This document shows positions 31,175 through 45,700 of a DNA stretch of 64,000 bases, in pieces. Position 1 is the stretch's first letter; every line of letters begins with the position of its first letter. The notes beneath the pieces were generated by a model. That model was not told the origin of the DNA, searched no databases, and saw nothing but the letters and a program-made list of their open reading frames with translations. Source of the stretch: Piscicola geometra (Eukaryota > Annelida > Clitellata > Hirudinida > Piscicolidae); the NCBI GenBank assembly GCA_943735955.1, contig OX030966.1:4268976-4332975 (forward strand), read 5' to 3'. The translations under genes and the position numbers were made by a program.

Positions 31175-34100
31175 GAGGAGTGTGTAGAAGAGTGTGTGGA
31201 GGAGTGTGGAAGAGTGTGTGAAGGAGTGTGTGGAGGAGTGTGGAGGAGTGTGGAGGAGTGTGGAGGGATGTGGAGGAGTGTGGAGGAGTGTGGAGGAGTG
31301 TGGAGGAGTGTGGAGGAGTGTGGAGGAGTGTGGAGGAGTGTGGAGGAGTGTGGAGGAGTGTGGAGGAGGGTGGAGGGGTGTGGAGGAGTGTGGAGGAGTG
31401 TGGAGGAGTGTGGAGGTGTGTGAAGGAGTGTGGAAGAGTGTGTGAAGGAGTGTGTGGAGGAGTGTGGAGAACTGTGGAAGAGTGTGGAGGAGTGTGGAGG
31501 AGTGTGGAGGAGTGTGGAGGAGTGTGGAGGAGTGTGGAGGAGTGTGGAGGAGGGTGGAGGAGTGTGGAGGAGTGTGGAAAAGAGAGAGAGTTGGTTGGAA
31601 GAAGATGGGTGTTTGAATGAGACCGAAAGCTGTTCGGTTAAAGAAAGGAGCTCGAATACGCTTTAGTTTCAAAGGTTATTCTTTTATCATAAGTTTTAAA
31701 AAACTTAAAAGAAAAAATAATTAACAATTTTGGTTCGAATTAAAATGATTAGAATATTAATGAATGAAAGGATTCACGAGTACTAACGGGAGCTCCAGTG
31801 AACCTTGCTTGGATCATGTCGACACTGCAAAAAGAATGTTTAAATGTTTTTAAAAATTCGATAAATTGAATAAAATTCAGAAAAAGATCGATAAAATATA
31901 ATATTGTAAAACTATAATATAAATACAAGTATCATCAATAATATTATATAATTATTGTAAAACTTACTCTTCTCCCGCTTGGACCCTCTTCAAGCCACCC
32001 TTACTGGAAAATTGTTTTAGCATTTGAAAAAAAAATGTAGTGAGTTTTTATATAGATATACAAAAAATCGTATGAAAATAAAAGCATAGACTCTAAAGCA
32101 TGACTCACCCGACTTTGTTGGCTTTCCTTGCTTTTTCAGCAAGTTCCATGAGCTTGGAGATGCGTTGTATTACTATTATTATTTAGTTTTATTTTGAAAA
32201 TAATTTTATTATTTGTTTTTATGTTTAATATTATTTTATTATATATTTTTTTACAGGTTTTATATACAATTATCAAGATCATCATGAATTTCTTTTATCT
32301 ACATTCCAACCATCTCGCTATCAACAAAATAACTGATGATATCTTCATCAACCAATTCATCTTCGCAATCATCATCATTATCAATATCATCATCATCACC
32401 ATCATCATCATCACCCTCTCACATCGGCTTGTTGAATCTTGAACTGCTTTTCCAGATCGTATTTTTCATTTTCCAGCTTGTAAATAATCTGCGCATTTGA
32501 ATAAATTTTTTTTAGATATTTTAATTTAAGTTTGATTAATAAATCTACTAATTTGTTCCTCTAATCAATTTATTCGCTCTATAGTAGTATGTTGAACAAA
32601 ATAACATTAAATGTTTGTCTACATTTTAAATGAAAGCCAAAAATGAGTGAAAAAAAACGGAAGAAACTAAATTTTAGTAAAACTTAATATAATTTAACTT
32701 TTTTGTTGTTGCTACAGTGATTTATTTGTCTTAATTTTTTACCGTGTTGTAAGGCATTTTATTTCAGAAGACTCTATTGAGTTTAAAAACATTGAATTTC
32801 ATTTTGAAGGGTTTTTATGTGAACTGTAATTATAGTTACACTTACCCAAGAATTTCCTATAAACCCATTGCAACAGAAACAATCCATAAAGTTAAAAAAA
32901 AAACTAGAAAAATACGAATAAAGAAGGGCAAAAAACATCAAGAGCAGCAACGCAAAACCAACACAGAAACGCAAAAAAACCCATCGAAACCACCAGCAGC
33001 CGGAGCAAGAGCAGCCACAACCCACCTTATGGAGTTCTTTGGCTTTCTCGGTGAGTTTTGAAGCGTCGAAGCCACTGATCTCGAGGGCGTGGATGCGCTG
33101 GCCGAGGATGGCCTTCTTCTCCTCTTCCAGTTGCTCCTTCGACTTCCGGTTGGCGTCACGAGGGTCCTGCAGGGGTTCATGCTGCTCAGGGAGGTTTGAA
33201 GGGGGGGGTGGTTAGAAGTTAGGGGGTTATATGGAAGGAGGGGGTGTTTGTGGGGGGTTTGAAGGGGGTTGGTTGGTGAGAGGTAAAAGGGTAATATGGA
33301 AGAGGGGGTGTTTTGTGGGTATGGAAAGTTTTGGGGGGGAGAGAGGGATGTTAGATGGTTATGGGAAGAGGAAACATTTATTATATTAATAAGGGGTTGG
33401 GAGGGTTTAGAGTTCTAAGGGAATAACATTGTAAGAAAAAAAAACTAACCTAAACTGGGTAAGGTTGCTTTTTAAATGTTTTTAACAAAAAATGTCAAGT
33501 GATGTGTGCTATTTTTGGTGTGGTTAATTTAAAAGAATACATTTAAAGAGTAGTAAGATGGATTTATGATAAGGGGAAAAGAATTGTAAAAAGATTTAAG
33601 AAAATGTTTAAAAATTTATAAATCTTTTTAATGTATTATTCAGAATATGTGAGTTGGTTAATTCAGGGTGAGGTATGGGATTGAGGTTTGGATTATGGGT
33701 TGTTATGGTGCTTGAGAAGTAATGAATTCATAATTTAATAAACAATTTATTTTAAAATTAATTGTTTAGGGGATCCACACATAAGATATTAATCTAAAAA
33801 TCTAATAAAACAATATGGGGAGAATAAAACCGAGCCTCTAGCACAGCACACAATCTCCATTAGCATTCAAATACTTACCAAACTCACCAAAGAATTCAAA
33901 TTTCATAAAAGCTTCCCATCAAACCTTCTTCAAAACCACACTTTCACTCCAAATGGCTCGCCGACTCCACTGCGATTACCCTAGTCACAAGCTCCCAACT
34001 TTCACACACCTCTTCTAAAACCGCCAGTTTTTCAAACACCCTTCTTATAAACTCCCTATCCGATTCTTTTCTTACACTTCTTCTCTATTCAAACCAGAAC

Positions 34101-36655
34101 TCCCCCTCCCTATCACATTCCCATGCCACCCTCACTCTACCCTCCGACTCACATTCAAACCCTAACCCTCCCTCCCTATCACATCCCCCTCCCACCATCA
34201 TTCCACCCTCCGACTCACCGCCTCTCCTTGGCCCTCCTTCTTGGAGATGACGAAGTTGGGTCCTCCAGGGTTTTTGAACTTTTCAAACTCCGCCATCTTG
34301 GCCGCTCTCTCATGCTGACGGTGGATCTCATCCTCTTCTCTCTTCTTTTTCTTATCTTCCTATGAGGATAGATGGATGGATAGATGATGGTGAAGGGTTG
34401 AGTCTTAAACAAAGAAGAAAAGAACAAAGCTGATACACCAGCACCAGCAACAACATCCATCTAAAATCACCCTGAAAAGAACAAGAACACAGCACAAGAA
34501 CCACAAGAAGCAGTATCAAAACAACAGCAACATCAAAACAGTACCACAAGAACAACAACAACAGCAACATCAAAACAGTACCACAAGAACAACAACAACA
34601 GCAACATCAAAACAGTACCACAAGAACAACAACAACAGCAACATCAAAACAGTACCACAAGAACAACAACAACAGCAACATCAAAACAGTACCACAAGAA
34701 CAACAACAACAGCAACATCAAAACAGTACCACAAGAACAACAACAACAGCAACATCAAAACAGTACCACAAGAACAACAACAACAGCAACATCAAAACAG
34801 TACCACAAGAACAACAACAACAGCAACATCAAAACAGTACCACAAGAACAACAACAACAACAGCAACCTCAGCAGCCTTCCTTCGTTCATCCTCATCTGC
34901 CCTCTCCTTGGCGTGCCTCTTGTCTTCAATCTCTCTTTGCTTCTTTCTCTTCTCCTATAGTGGAAAGGGGGGGGTGGAAGGGTGTAATTGGCGCCAAGGC
35001 TAAACAAATTATCTTTCTGGGTAAGAAATAACGTAGAACTGAGTTTGTGAAAAATGGAGAAGTCGATCTAAAGAGTAAATCGTTGAGTGCCGATACTCTC
35101 TGAAAGCATTCCAGAAAACGCACTTGAAACAGAAAAACTGCTCGAAACACTTCGAATAACTCATTCCATCTATTTAAACCTTATTTACCCACTAAACCCA
35201 TCCATTTAATCCCAATTCACTTTCCAAAATCATCTCTTTGAACCCAATTTACCTTCCAAACCCATCTTTTTGAACCCAATTCACCTTCCAAACCACTCAT
35301 CAAACCATCCAATTATCCAAACTCCAGCCACCGATGCACTCATCCAATCATCCAGCCGCCCATGCACCCATGGCAACTTACCGCTCTCTCTCTCAGCTCA
35401 TTAATCTCCTCCTCCATGCGCTCCCTGTCTTTCCTGTTCGCGTCCAAAAGCTCCAGGGAAGCCTCATCCAGACCCGAGGGAACCGATATCTGTTTCTGGG
35501 AGGGTGCATGGCTGCTTTGTTAGTTTGTCGTTTAAATGATGTTGTAATAAAGTGGTTTGATTGGATGATTGACTGATTGTTGCATTTTTTGTTAATTTTT
35601 TTCCTCACGACTACTCAGATATATATTTTGACCTAGTAGTTGTTTTTTTTCGTCTGAGGTCACTTATTGCCTAGCATTTTAGTGTAATTAGGGTAGATGA
35701 AAAGAAAATAAGAGGCTTGGTGTAGTTGAGTGGTCATGTATCATTCAATGGGTCTTTTGAGGTGGTTCTTACTTTGGGAGCCGCGACGGTCTTTTTGCTG
35801 TGGATAAAAAAAATTATTTTGCATAATAATTTTTATTTTGTTTTTTTGTTGAAGATGGCCGCATCGGGCCAAGTGTTAACCTTAAAAATATATTTGAATG
35901 ACTTAAAAAAAGTTAATTTGATTTTGATTGATTTAAATTCCAGGCTAATTGACTCACGGAGGTGGGGCTTGTACTTCCTCCTCGCTAGAAGGTGATTAAT
36001 GACATTAATTAAGTTAAGTAATTAATCAATTAAATGAATCGAGCGCTTTTGAATTTGATGAAAGAGCGCTATAGAAATTCATTTGATTGATGGATTGATT
36101 TAATCAAATTATTAGATAGAATATTTTTAATTTAGGATTAAATAGCTATTAAAACTCTTTTTTACAGCATTAAACAATTACCAATAAAGTAAATAAACTA
36201 ATTATTTAAAAAAAAAAAATTCTCTCTCGATTAATTTTAATACTTAATTAAACCATTTATAAAAACTTTACTTTTAGTTTTTGCGAATAATGTATTGTCA
36301 ATTTTACTACACTAAAAAGGTACAAGCAGCAGCAAAAATTAAATGATTTTGATGATAAAATTACAGTTCAATATACAATAAATAAAAAACTGCCAAACTA
36401 AAAAAGAATAGACCATAAAAATAGAAACTATAAAAAAAAGATACACAACAACATCACACACTACAACACATCATAATAACAAGCAACACACTACAACACA
36501 ACATAAGTCGTAACACACTACAACACATAATAACAAAAAGCAAGACATCACAACAAGCAACACAACACAACAAGTAACACACTGCAACACAACAAGCAAC
36601 ACAACAAGCAACACACTGCAACAAACCTTCCAGATTCTTCTTCTGAAGACGACAT
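30371..36655 (-). CDS. TNNT: Troponin T (13 exons, complete)
   Basis: Tropomyosin-binding subunit of the thin-filament troponin complex; anchors troponins I and C and passes on the calcium signal in striated muscle. Exons in coding order: 36655-36627, 35984-35958, 35797-35773, 35495-35382, 34954-34868, 34359-34219, 33181-33026, 32488-32423, 32152-32109, 32003-31968, 31824-31788, 31109-30996, 30466-30371. They sum to 972 nt, 323 aa plus stop. Seen: acidic start MSSSEEESGSEEEV typical of TnT; a Pro/Lys hinge (APPPKKTVAAPKK); charged helix; GGPNFVISKK; the tropomyosin-binding signature SKEQLEEEKK...RIHAL (about 150-170); KLENEKYDLEKQFK, the T-I coiled-coil segment; and SKYERQKDKREYSEKK near the C-terminus, matching the invertebrate SKYERR-DTRSYDDKK block. 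Several N-terminal exons are tiny (25-29 bp), as in TnT genes that are alternatively spliced. The exon 7 acceptor could also be at 33166, dropping HEPLQ. The exon 9 acceptor (32152) was chosen for frame and is less certain. Confidence 0.9.
30767..30960. repeat. (CCCT)n microsatellite in the last troponin T intron
   Basis: About 190 bp of CCCT with scattered CCTT variants. In gene sense it is a purine-only GGGA tract lying just downstream of the donor at 30995. The Pro/Ser and Arg/Glu/Gly open frames are spurious. Confidence 0.95.
31110..31577. repeat. (GT)n plus 10-bp GTGTGGAGGA minisatellite in troponin T intron 11
   Basis: A GT tract (31110-31171) continues into about 40 copies of GTGTGGAGGA (31172-31577). 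In gene sense this is CTCCTCCACA units followed by (CA)n ending at the acceptor of exon 12 (31109). Confidence 0.94.
34520..34866. repeat. 37-bp tandem repeat in troponin T intron 5
   Basis: About nine near-identical copies of a 37-bp unit containing CATCAAAACAGTACCACAAG and an ACAACAACAAC stretch. The array abuts the 3' end of the exon at 34868-34954, that is, the donor in gene sense (GTTGCTGTTG). Identity between units and the lack of distinct spacers exclude a CRISPR-like array. Confidence 0.93.
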
Positions 36656-37517
36656 TGTAACTTGTGGAACTGTTGTTTTTATGGTTGTTATTGGTGTGGA
36701 AACAACATTTAAACGGTTTAAAATCTTAGTTATTACAAATATATTCCAGATTATTTTAGCTGTTTAAAGCATAATTATCTAGTTTATTTGTTTCAAAAAG
36801 TCAAATTTCTGCTAGCATTTGTCATTAATTGACAGGAACAGCAACTAAAAAATGTTTGAATAACTTTTAAATGTTTACAAGAATTTTAACAAATTATGTG
36901 ACTGAAAATGGAGCAAAAAATTCGAATTGGTTGAATTACGTCTCTTGATTCAAATCCCTCAAAGCTTGATCCAACAAAAGTCACTTAGTTCAGTTTTGCA
37001 AGCTTTCCACGATCTTAAGTTTGTTATCACAAAATTGCTTAACCCTTCACCAATACAACTCCATGTTTTCTAATTAAACAACTTTGTTGCTGTCGGCTGT
37101 TATTTGCTGTTGCAAGCGGCTTTTTTTCTCGGCACTTAACTGCTCTTACAAACTTTTATTTTCTATTATCTATTCGCTGTTAATTGGTGTTATTTGTTGA
37201 AATATTCTGTTAGTTATTTTAAAGTAGCGAGCGTTAATCTTTGCGACTAACCTCCTAAGCGATCAGATGGAGCTGGCAACTAATCCGGACGAAAGACCAC
37301 TGCGAAATGGTATTAACCCACCAATAATTTACTACTAGCGATGTGCAAGAAAGAGAAGGGGAAGAGATAGTGAAAGAGAGGGTTGGAGAGAAGAAGAAAT
37401 GGAAAGAAAGGGGTGGAGAGAGAGTGGATTGAGAGGGTTGAGAGATGGAGAATGTATGAAGGGAAAAAGAGATAGTGAGGCTGGAGGAGAGGATGTTTGA
37501 TGGTTGGTTCAGAAGTC

Positions 37518-38620
37518 TAGTGGTGGTGTAGTGGTGGTGTAGTGGTGATGTAGTGGTGGTGAAGTGGTGGTGTAGTGGTGATGTAGTGGTGGTGAAGTGG
37601 TGGTGTAGTGGTGGTGTAGTGGTGGTGTAGTGGTGGTGTAGTGGTGGTGTAGTGGTGGTGTAGTGGTGGTGTAGTGGTGGTGTAGTGGTAGTGTAGTGGT
37701 GGTGTAGTGGTGGTGTAGTGGTGGTGTAGTGGTGGTGTAGTGGTGGTGTAAGGGTGGTGTAGTGGTGGTGTAGTGGTGGTAGTGTAGTGGTGGTGTAGTT
37801 GTGGTGTAGTGGTGGTGTAGTTGTGGTGTAGTGGTGGTGTAGTGGTGGTGTAAGGGTGGTGTAGTGGTGGTATAGTGGTGGTGGTGTAGTGGTGGTGCAG
37901 TGGTGGTGTAGTGGTGGTGTAGTGGTAGTGTAGTGGTGGTGTAGTGGTGGTGTAGTGGTGGTGTAGTGGTGGTGTAGTGGTGGTGTAGTGGTGGTGTAGT
38001 GGTGGTGTAGTGGTGGTGTAGTGGTGGTGTAGTGGTGGTGTAGTGGTGGTGTAGTGGTGGTGTAGTGGTGGTGTAGTGGTGGTGTAGTGGTGGTGTAGTG
38101 GTGGTGTAGTGGTGGTGTAGTGGTGGTGTAGTGGTGGTGAAGTGGTGGTGTAGTGGTGGTGTAGTGGTGGTGTAGTGGTGGTAGTGTAGTGGTGGTGTAG
38201 TGGTGGTGTAGGAGTGGTGTAGTGGTGGTAGTGTAGTGGTGGTGTGGTGGTGGTGTAGTGGTGGTGTAGTGGTGGTGTAGTGGTGGTGTAGTGGTGGTGT
38301 AGTGGTGGTGTAGTGGTGGTGTAGTGGTGGTGTAGTGGTGGTGTAGTGGTGGTGTAAGGGTGGTGTAGTGGTGGTAGTGTAGTGGTGGTGTAGTTGTGGT
38401 GTAGTGGTGGTGTAGTGGTGGTGTAGTTGTGGTGTAGTGGTGGTGTAGTGGTGGTGTAAGGGTGGTGTAGTGGTGGTATAGTGGTGGTGGTGTAGTGGTG
38501 GTGCAGTGGTGGTGTAGTGGTGGTGTAGTGGTAGTGTAGTGGTGGTGTAGTGGTGGTGTAGTGGTGGTGTAGTGGTGGTGTAGTGGTGGTGTAGTGGTGG
38601 TGTAGTGGTGGTGTAGTGGT
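37518..38620. repeat. 11-bp minisatellite with higher-order structure
   Basis: About 100 copies of TAGTGGTGGTG and single-base variants. As 11 is coprime to 3, every frame cycles through the same 11-residue peptide, producing spurious open frames of up to 499 codons on the minus strand. A pattern of variant units (GTAAGG, TATAG, GCAG, TAGTTG) recurs with an offset of 606 bp (for example GCAG at 37897 and 38503, TAAGG at about 37749 and 38355). Confidence 0.96.
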
Positions 38621-38875
38621 GGGTGGTGGTGTTGTGTTGGAATGAAGTGCACAAGTAGAAAAGACAGAAGTGCTGGTGTGGTAGATTGTTGGTAGTTTAA
38701 AGTTGGTTGCAAGGATGGTGTGATATCTAGGATCTTCTTTTCCTCCATCGCCATTTTATTGAACGTCAGATGGTTTCAGACGAAATGAAGATGATGATGG
38801 TGAGTGTGAAAACAAGTGAAAAGATTCCAAATAAATTGTGAAGATGATTATATTGAGGTTTTAATGGTGAAGGTA

Positions 38876-38908
<33 letters not shown>

Positions 38909-39256
38909 GTGATGATGATGGTGATGATGATGGTGATGAGGCAAACTCATTTGGTTAAGTTTGCACTGAAATTGTTAAAAGTTTTATTTATTGTTGGAGC
39001 TCCTAATTGCTTCGTAAGCATATATGCAACTGTATGGGAACATCTTTGTAGACATAATTAGACATAGAAACAGATAAAAACAGATACAGACACATAGGAG
39101 CACATAAGGACAGATACAGACACATATTTAGAGACATACATACTAAGTGAGATACCGGCAGATAAACAGACTTGCATACTTGAGAAGATAAATGTAGGAA
39201 TTTCTCGAAAAGCAACACCTTACAACGCTGATCTGGCCTTCTTGCATATAAATAAC

Positions 39257-39669
<413 letters not shown>

Positions 39670-42502
39670 ATATGTTTTATTATTTTTTTGTTTTTTATTC
39701 TTAAAACTAAATTTTCCTATTCAGACTTTTCTCGGTTTCAACCCCTACTACACATATACATATTTTCTTACCAAACAATTAAACACAAAAAAATGCATCT
39801 TTTTAGTGCTCTTCAGAGTTTAAAAACGAATGTTTTATTTTTTCAACTTCTATGGTAAGCCGTTTTTCCAAAAATCTTTATTTGTGTATTAATTAATAAG
39901 TCTATAATTTATTTAGAAAACGTTTAACGCGTTTTTTGAGCCTTTAAAAATACAATTGACTTAATTTTTGTTTTTAAACAGTAAAAAAAAGCTTTTCCAT
40001 GCACTATTTTTACTTTTTATCTCTTTGGTGAAATAATTTAAAGAAAATTTATTTAAAATTTTTATAATTTCCATAAACTAGAATTTCTCGTTTCTTTGAA
40101 GAGTTGAAATACAGCTTTTGAGTTATAAAGTGGCTTTTATTTTAAAGGAATGGAGCAATAAGAGATGATGCAAGCTTTGAAAATCAAAGTGAAAATCAAT
40201 CCAGAAAATAGTTATAACATTTATATTTTTTTATTTAAAAATTCAAAAACATTATTTCCTTAAAAAAAACATAATTTTTCTTTAATTTTTAAGCTGCATT
40301 AATTTCCCAATTCTTTTGACCTAAATCCTTGTTTTTCGGGCTATATTTTTTTCACAATCATAACGATCATCATCATTACAGTAAAAATGTATCATCATTA
40401 TCATCACTATCATCAAGATCATCATCATCAAGATCATCATCATCAACCACATCATCATCAAGATCATCATCATCAACCACATCATCATCATCAACCACAT
40501 CATCATCAATCACATCATCATCATCAACCACATCATCATCAGCTGCAGTTGCATATTCCTTCCCTTGCTCATTCCACCAACCTCCTATTCCTTTTATATA
40601 CGCACATGCACATACGAATACTGTTCAGCACAGGGCATTCGGTAGCAGAAGCCTCTAGAAAAATAACAATAAATTTTATTTTTACTCATCTTTTAAATAC
40701 ATTATTCTCACGATTTAAAATATTTACTTATTTATTTATGGTTTTAAATTTTATTATGCACTTTTCTTTTGAATGTTTTACCTTCACGATTACAAATATT
40801 CATTATTTTTCTTTATAAATCTTGCAAAAACTTTTCTTTATTTTTCAAGTTTAAAGCCTGCTTTATTGGCAAAGGTAACTCGCAAAGCATGCGAACTTTT
40901 CCAGAATTTGTTTTTTTGTGTTTACTTTTTTTCTTCGCCTCTTTTTTGATCTAGAATACAACATCGAATATTATCAACGTGGCTTAAGGTGAAGGAACCT
41001 CGATAACTCAAGAAAAATACAAATAAAAAACATCCGTTTAAAACTTAATTTAATTGATTTAAACTTTAAATCAAGTTTATTATTCCCAAAATCACAAATA
41101 TGACAGAAATTTTCTTTTAAATATGAAAACATGTGGTATGTAGAACAAATCAGTAATATGCTGGAGTGTTTTTGTGTAAATGTGAAATTTCTGATTCAGC
41201 AGATTCGGAAGAAATGAAAGAATCAAATATGAATCTTAAATGAACTATATAGTGTTTTCTTCGTTATTCAATTTTCAAAAGTGTTTGAACAAAGTAACTA
41301 ACTTGTTGAAACCAAAACTGATAATGACATGAGCTGATGAGTCGTTGACGTAAAAAAACAAAACAAGGTTTCTTTTTGGAAACGGCATTATCAGGAGAAA
41401 GAATTAATCAAAAACTGATTAATCAAAAGTATAAAATCAACCTAAATGGAAAACATTTTTGACTTAAATATCAAGTATGATCAAAAAGGTTTAGTTTAAT
41501 TTTTAGGCAAAAAGCAACTAATCATGTAAGTTTTTAAGCAAGAGAATCGTCATTTCAGACAAAGCTTATATCTTTTTTTACTTGTTATGAAGTCGCCCTC
41601 TCAAGCATTATTTATTTATGGGTTTTAAGGCCAGAATAAAGAGAAATAAATAACAATAAATTAAATGTATTAAATATTTTTTATGCTTATTAGAACTTTA
41701 AAAACTTTTAAGCATCATAGTTCCACTGAAAAAATCGTTTTTTATACCTACATTTAGGAAAACAGACTGAAAAAGTGAGATTTTTACAAGTTAAATGAAT
41801 GTTGTAAGTGGCGTAAATCCAAACGAGCTTCAAGACTAATGGAAAGACTAATAATTTAAAGTGAATGGCTTGAAATTGTGCACACAAAAGAACAGAAAAT
41901 TTGACTCGAAACTATTTTTTAAATTCTTATTTTTCAGGAAAAATGGTAGTCTAGGAACAGTGGCAAAGGTTTTGGTGTGTTATTGCTTTACTGGAAATCA
42001 TGTTTTGACATTTTTATTCTTAATTTCCTATCTTTTATTTTATTTTTTTCAAATTAATTATATATTTTTTTAATATTCTATTTAATTATAATTATGATGC
42101 ATTATTACTTTAAATTAGTTATTACTATTTTTTAATAATTTATTTGAAATAAATACAAGATGATTAGTTTCGAGACTTACAAGTTGGCAATAAGGAATAA
42201 GCTGATTATTTACAACGAAAAAGAAGCAACAACATGATTTACTGTTGATAGGAAAGCTGACTGTTGATGTGCGGCTGTTGCAAGCCTGAGTTTAAAAGTA
42301 AACTTGCAAAAAAAATGTTTTGTAAGTTGCCTCCCAAACAAGAGCAAACCAATAATGGTATCTCACCAACAATTTCCAAACTCCTTTAACTCCATAGGCG
42401 CAAATACCTCGGATATTCATGAACTAATTAAGAAAGATAGCGTTGAAGCTTCATCGCACGATTGAATTTATCGTCTATATTGGAAAAAAGATTCTTTATT
42501 CC

Positions 42503-42740
<238 letters not shown>

Positions 42741-42754
42741 TATTTACTACCCAC

Positions 42755-45700
42755 TTAAACTGCCCTGTTGTTTCCAAAGGTTTTGACTTGAGCTTCTGCG
42801 AGTGGGGTGATGGGATTGCACTTAGACGGCATTGAATTTATTGTATTCCCGTAGGCTATAGGAATAAGTCATGGGAATATAGCTTTTTCGATAATAGAAG
42901 GATCAGGGAAACACAAGGATGAAACGTTCTTGAATTAAACCATTTTTTCCCAGAATTTAAGCCATCTATCAACTCACTTAACCACAAACCTAAAACATCA
43001 ATAGAAGATTTCAACCATCGCTGAACTAATTAACCACCAACAAAGACAAGAACCACCATAGAATTAACAAAATAACTATTGACTCAAACCACCAACCAAC
43101 TCAACCAACAACCACCCAAACCAACCAACCACCACCCAAACCAGCCACCAACTCAACCAACCACCACCAACTCAACCAACCACCACCAACTCAACCAACC
43201 ACCACCCAAACCAGCCACCAACTCACGCTCATACAGATGCGGGTTCGACTGCATGAAAGCCAACACAAAGTCATCAGCTCCGGTCACGACGAAGCGATGT
43301 CGGAACACGTCCAACTGAGCTCCCACGTAAAAGTCCCCTGGCGTGTAGTAAACCGGCATCTCAGGGCAGCCCCCTGGCTTTGGAACTTTGCTTCTTTCTA
43401 GAAATCTTCCGCCCTGTATGCCAGAGTTTTTGATCTGACGTTCGTAAATGGAAATGGAAGCGTCCAGAGGGTGGTAGGAGATGATGAAGCGTCTAGCTTG
43501 GTGTTCGGGCTTTGTGGAGTCCTGGGGTGGGGAAGTGGGTTTTAAGAGGTTGGAAGGGTAAAAATGGCAAAATGGATTAATGGAGAGAGAGAGGTTAGTT
43601 TATGAATAAAAAGGGTGAAAATAAGTTAAAAGATGGGTGTTTGAAATGAAAGAAAGTCTGTTTGAGTTTATAACCAGTTTTGAATCAATTTATTCCATCA
43701 GAAATCTTTCCAAATTAAAAAAAATGTCATAATATAAAAATTCAAAATTCTCGAACCAACCAACCAACCAAGACAGCCTCGTATCTCAAGACAGTGCTCG
43801 ACAAGTCAGTCGTCTTCGAGAAGTCAACCTTCGCCACCGCGCTGTACGTGTCGTTTTCCACTTTTTTTTGTCTCTTTTCACCCTGTTTTTATATTGTTTT
43901 TCGTCATTTTTTTTATTTAAAAAAAATATGTTTAAATTTTATAATGAAGCAAAAGTGCTTTGGTTATTGTGTGAGGGTGTGGTGTTGTTGGCGTTCTAGA
44001 TAAGAGAATGGAACTAACGTTAAGATCTGGCTTCCAGTTGAAGGCCTTTATTAACAGAAAATGTTTAAATTTGTATTATTCTCAAGTTTAAATTTTATTA
44101 TTTTCCATTAATTTCAAGTCACAAACCTCCTCCCTCCCAAACCACTCTTAACCCCCACATAAATCAACACAAAAACCATCAGACAAACCACACACAAAAC
44201 ACCACATAAACCACCTTGTCATCATTGATGGGATGGGCAGTGAAATCAGAAACTCCGTAATTCTTATAGTAGAATGCTTTGGTGAAATCGTCACAGTCAT
44301 AGAGGAGAAAAGGTCGATTGAAGATGAGAACAACCCTTCCGATTTGCAGGTCTTTGGGGGTGATGTAGTCGTGAACTTCGTTGGAAGTTAGCTCGAGAAT
44401 CGACGAGGGGAAGGTTGGATCGATGGTTCCGGTGTTTTTGGGCACCTTGTTGCGAGAGATGAAGACCGGGAAGGGGTCGTAGCCGTTGTTCTTCTCGTGC
44501 ACTTCTCTCACTTCTACGGTGTCGTCCACCAGATGGAACTGGGTGAGAGGAGTTGCGTGAAGGTGAAATGTAATTGAATGTTATTTATAGGATTTTTTTA
44601 AATAATTTAGCTTGCGTGCTACTACCGGTTTGAATCTTCAACTTCCAAAATGAGTTATGCAGATGTTAGGAAAGAATGCTTTAAAGTTCAGTTTGGAAGG
44701 GGTTTTTACTACTACAGGTTTTTGACCTCTACAGCGACTTTTATAAACGAAAATATTTTAAAGCAAACATAAAATTTAGCGAACTTCAAGTCAACTAAAG
44801 TTATAATTTAAGTCAGTAGAAAGTGCTTTTTAGGTCGCTCACGTGGAGAACAAAGTGTCTGGGTTCTTGCCTGGAGGCTTCATCACTTTTCCAGACGCAG
44901 TAGAAACGTAAGACCTTGGTTTTATTTATAAAAAAAGCATAATTCTATACATTTATTTTATTTCTTTGGGAGTTTTTAAGAGGTTTTTAAATAATTATTA
45001 TTTATTAATCGATTCTTTGGTACGGATTTATTCGAACTTTGAAGATCCCACCTTCTTATCCAGTTCCAGAAACCTCTTAAGTTTGTCTTGTGGGGTCGCC
45101 TCAGTGGGTGACTTGGTGTGATGCAGTTGTCTCTCCATCTCCTTCCTCAGCTGAAACTCATCTTCGGGACAGTGTTCCCTGTGGTTCAGCTCTATCCCCT
45201 CGATCTCCAAGTAGTCCTGGTTGCATTGGTGTGTGGCCGGGTGGTTTAGTAGTGTTTTTGGTGAGTTTGTGTGACGTTGTGCTGGTCAATAAATGGTTGA
45301 AAAAACCTATTTTAAATCTTTTTTAGACTTTAAAAATTTTTAATCGATTATAATTTCCATATTTTCACCCTAGAAAAGACACTCATTTTCTTAACGAAAA
45401 CCAAAACCAACAAATATCCATAAATCATCCCTAAAACCAAAATCTCCCTCATCACGGCACCAACAACAACAGTTATTATGATAGTTACTATGACCACTGC
45501 AACTTCTGCCACCACAGCCATCTTCTTCCCTGCCATCTCTTCGAACCCACCCACCTTGGTCCATTTGTCACAGTCGAACAGACGGTAGACGCGTCCATAA
45601 CAGTTGATGTTCACTCCCAGATTGAGTTCTTTCCAGTTGTAAGTTGCCCCTTCGTCGTTCTTCGGGATCTTTTGTCGTCTCACCAGAGTTCCTGATGTGT

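Noticed and set aside
34520..34866. Regular direct repeats resembling a CRISPR array
   Set aside because: The units are contiguous and identical with no unique spacers, and they lie in an intron of an animal gene.
37255..38754. 499-codon minus-strand open frame, plus a 381-codon one in another frame
   Set aside because: Both come from the 11-bp minisatellite, which gives the same peptide in every frame. The non-repeat ends have no splice or similarity support.
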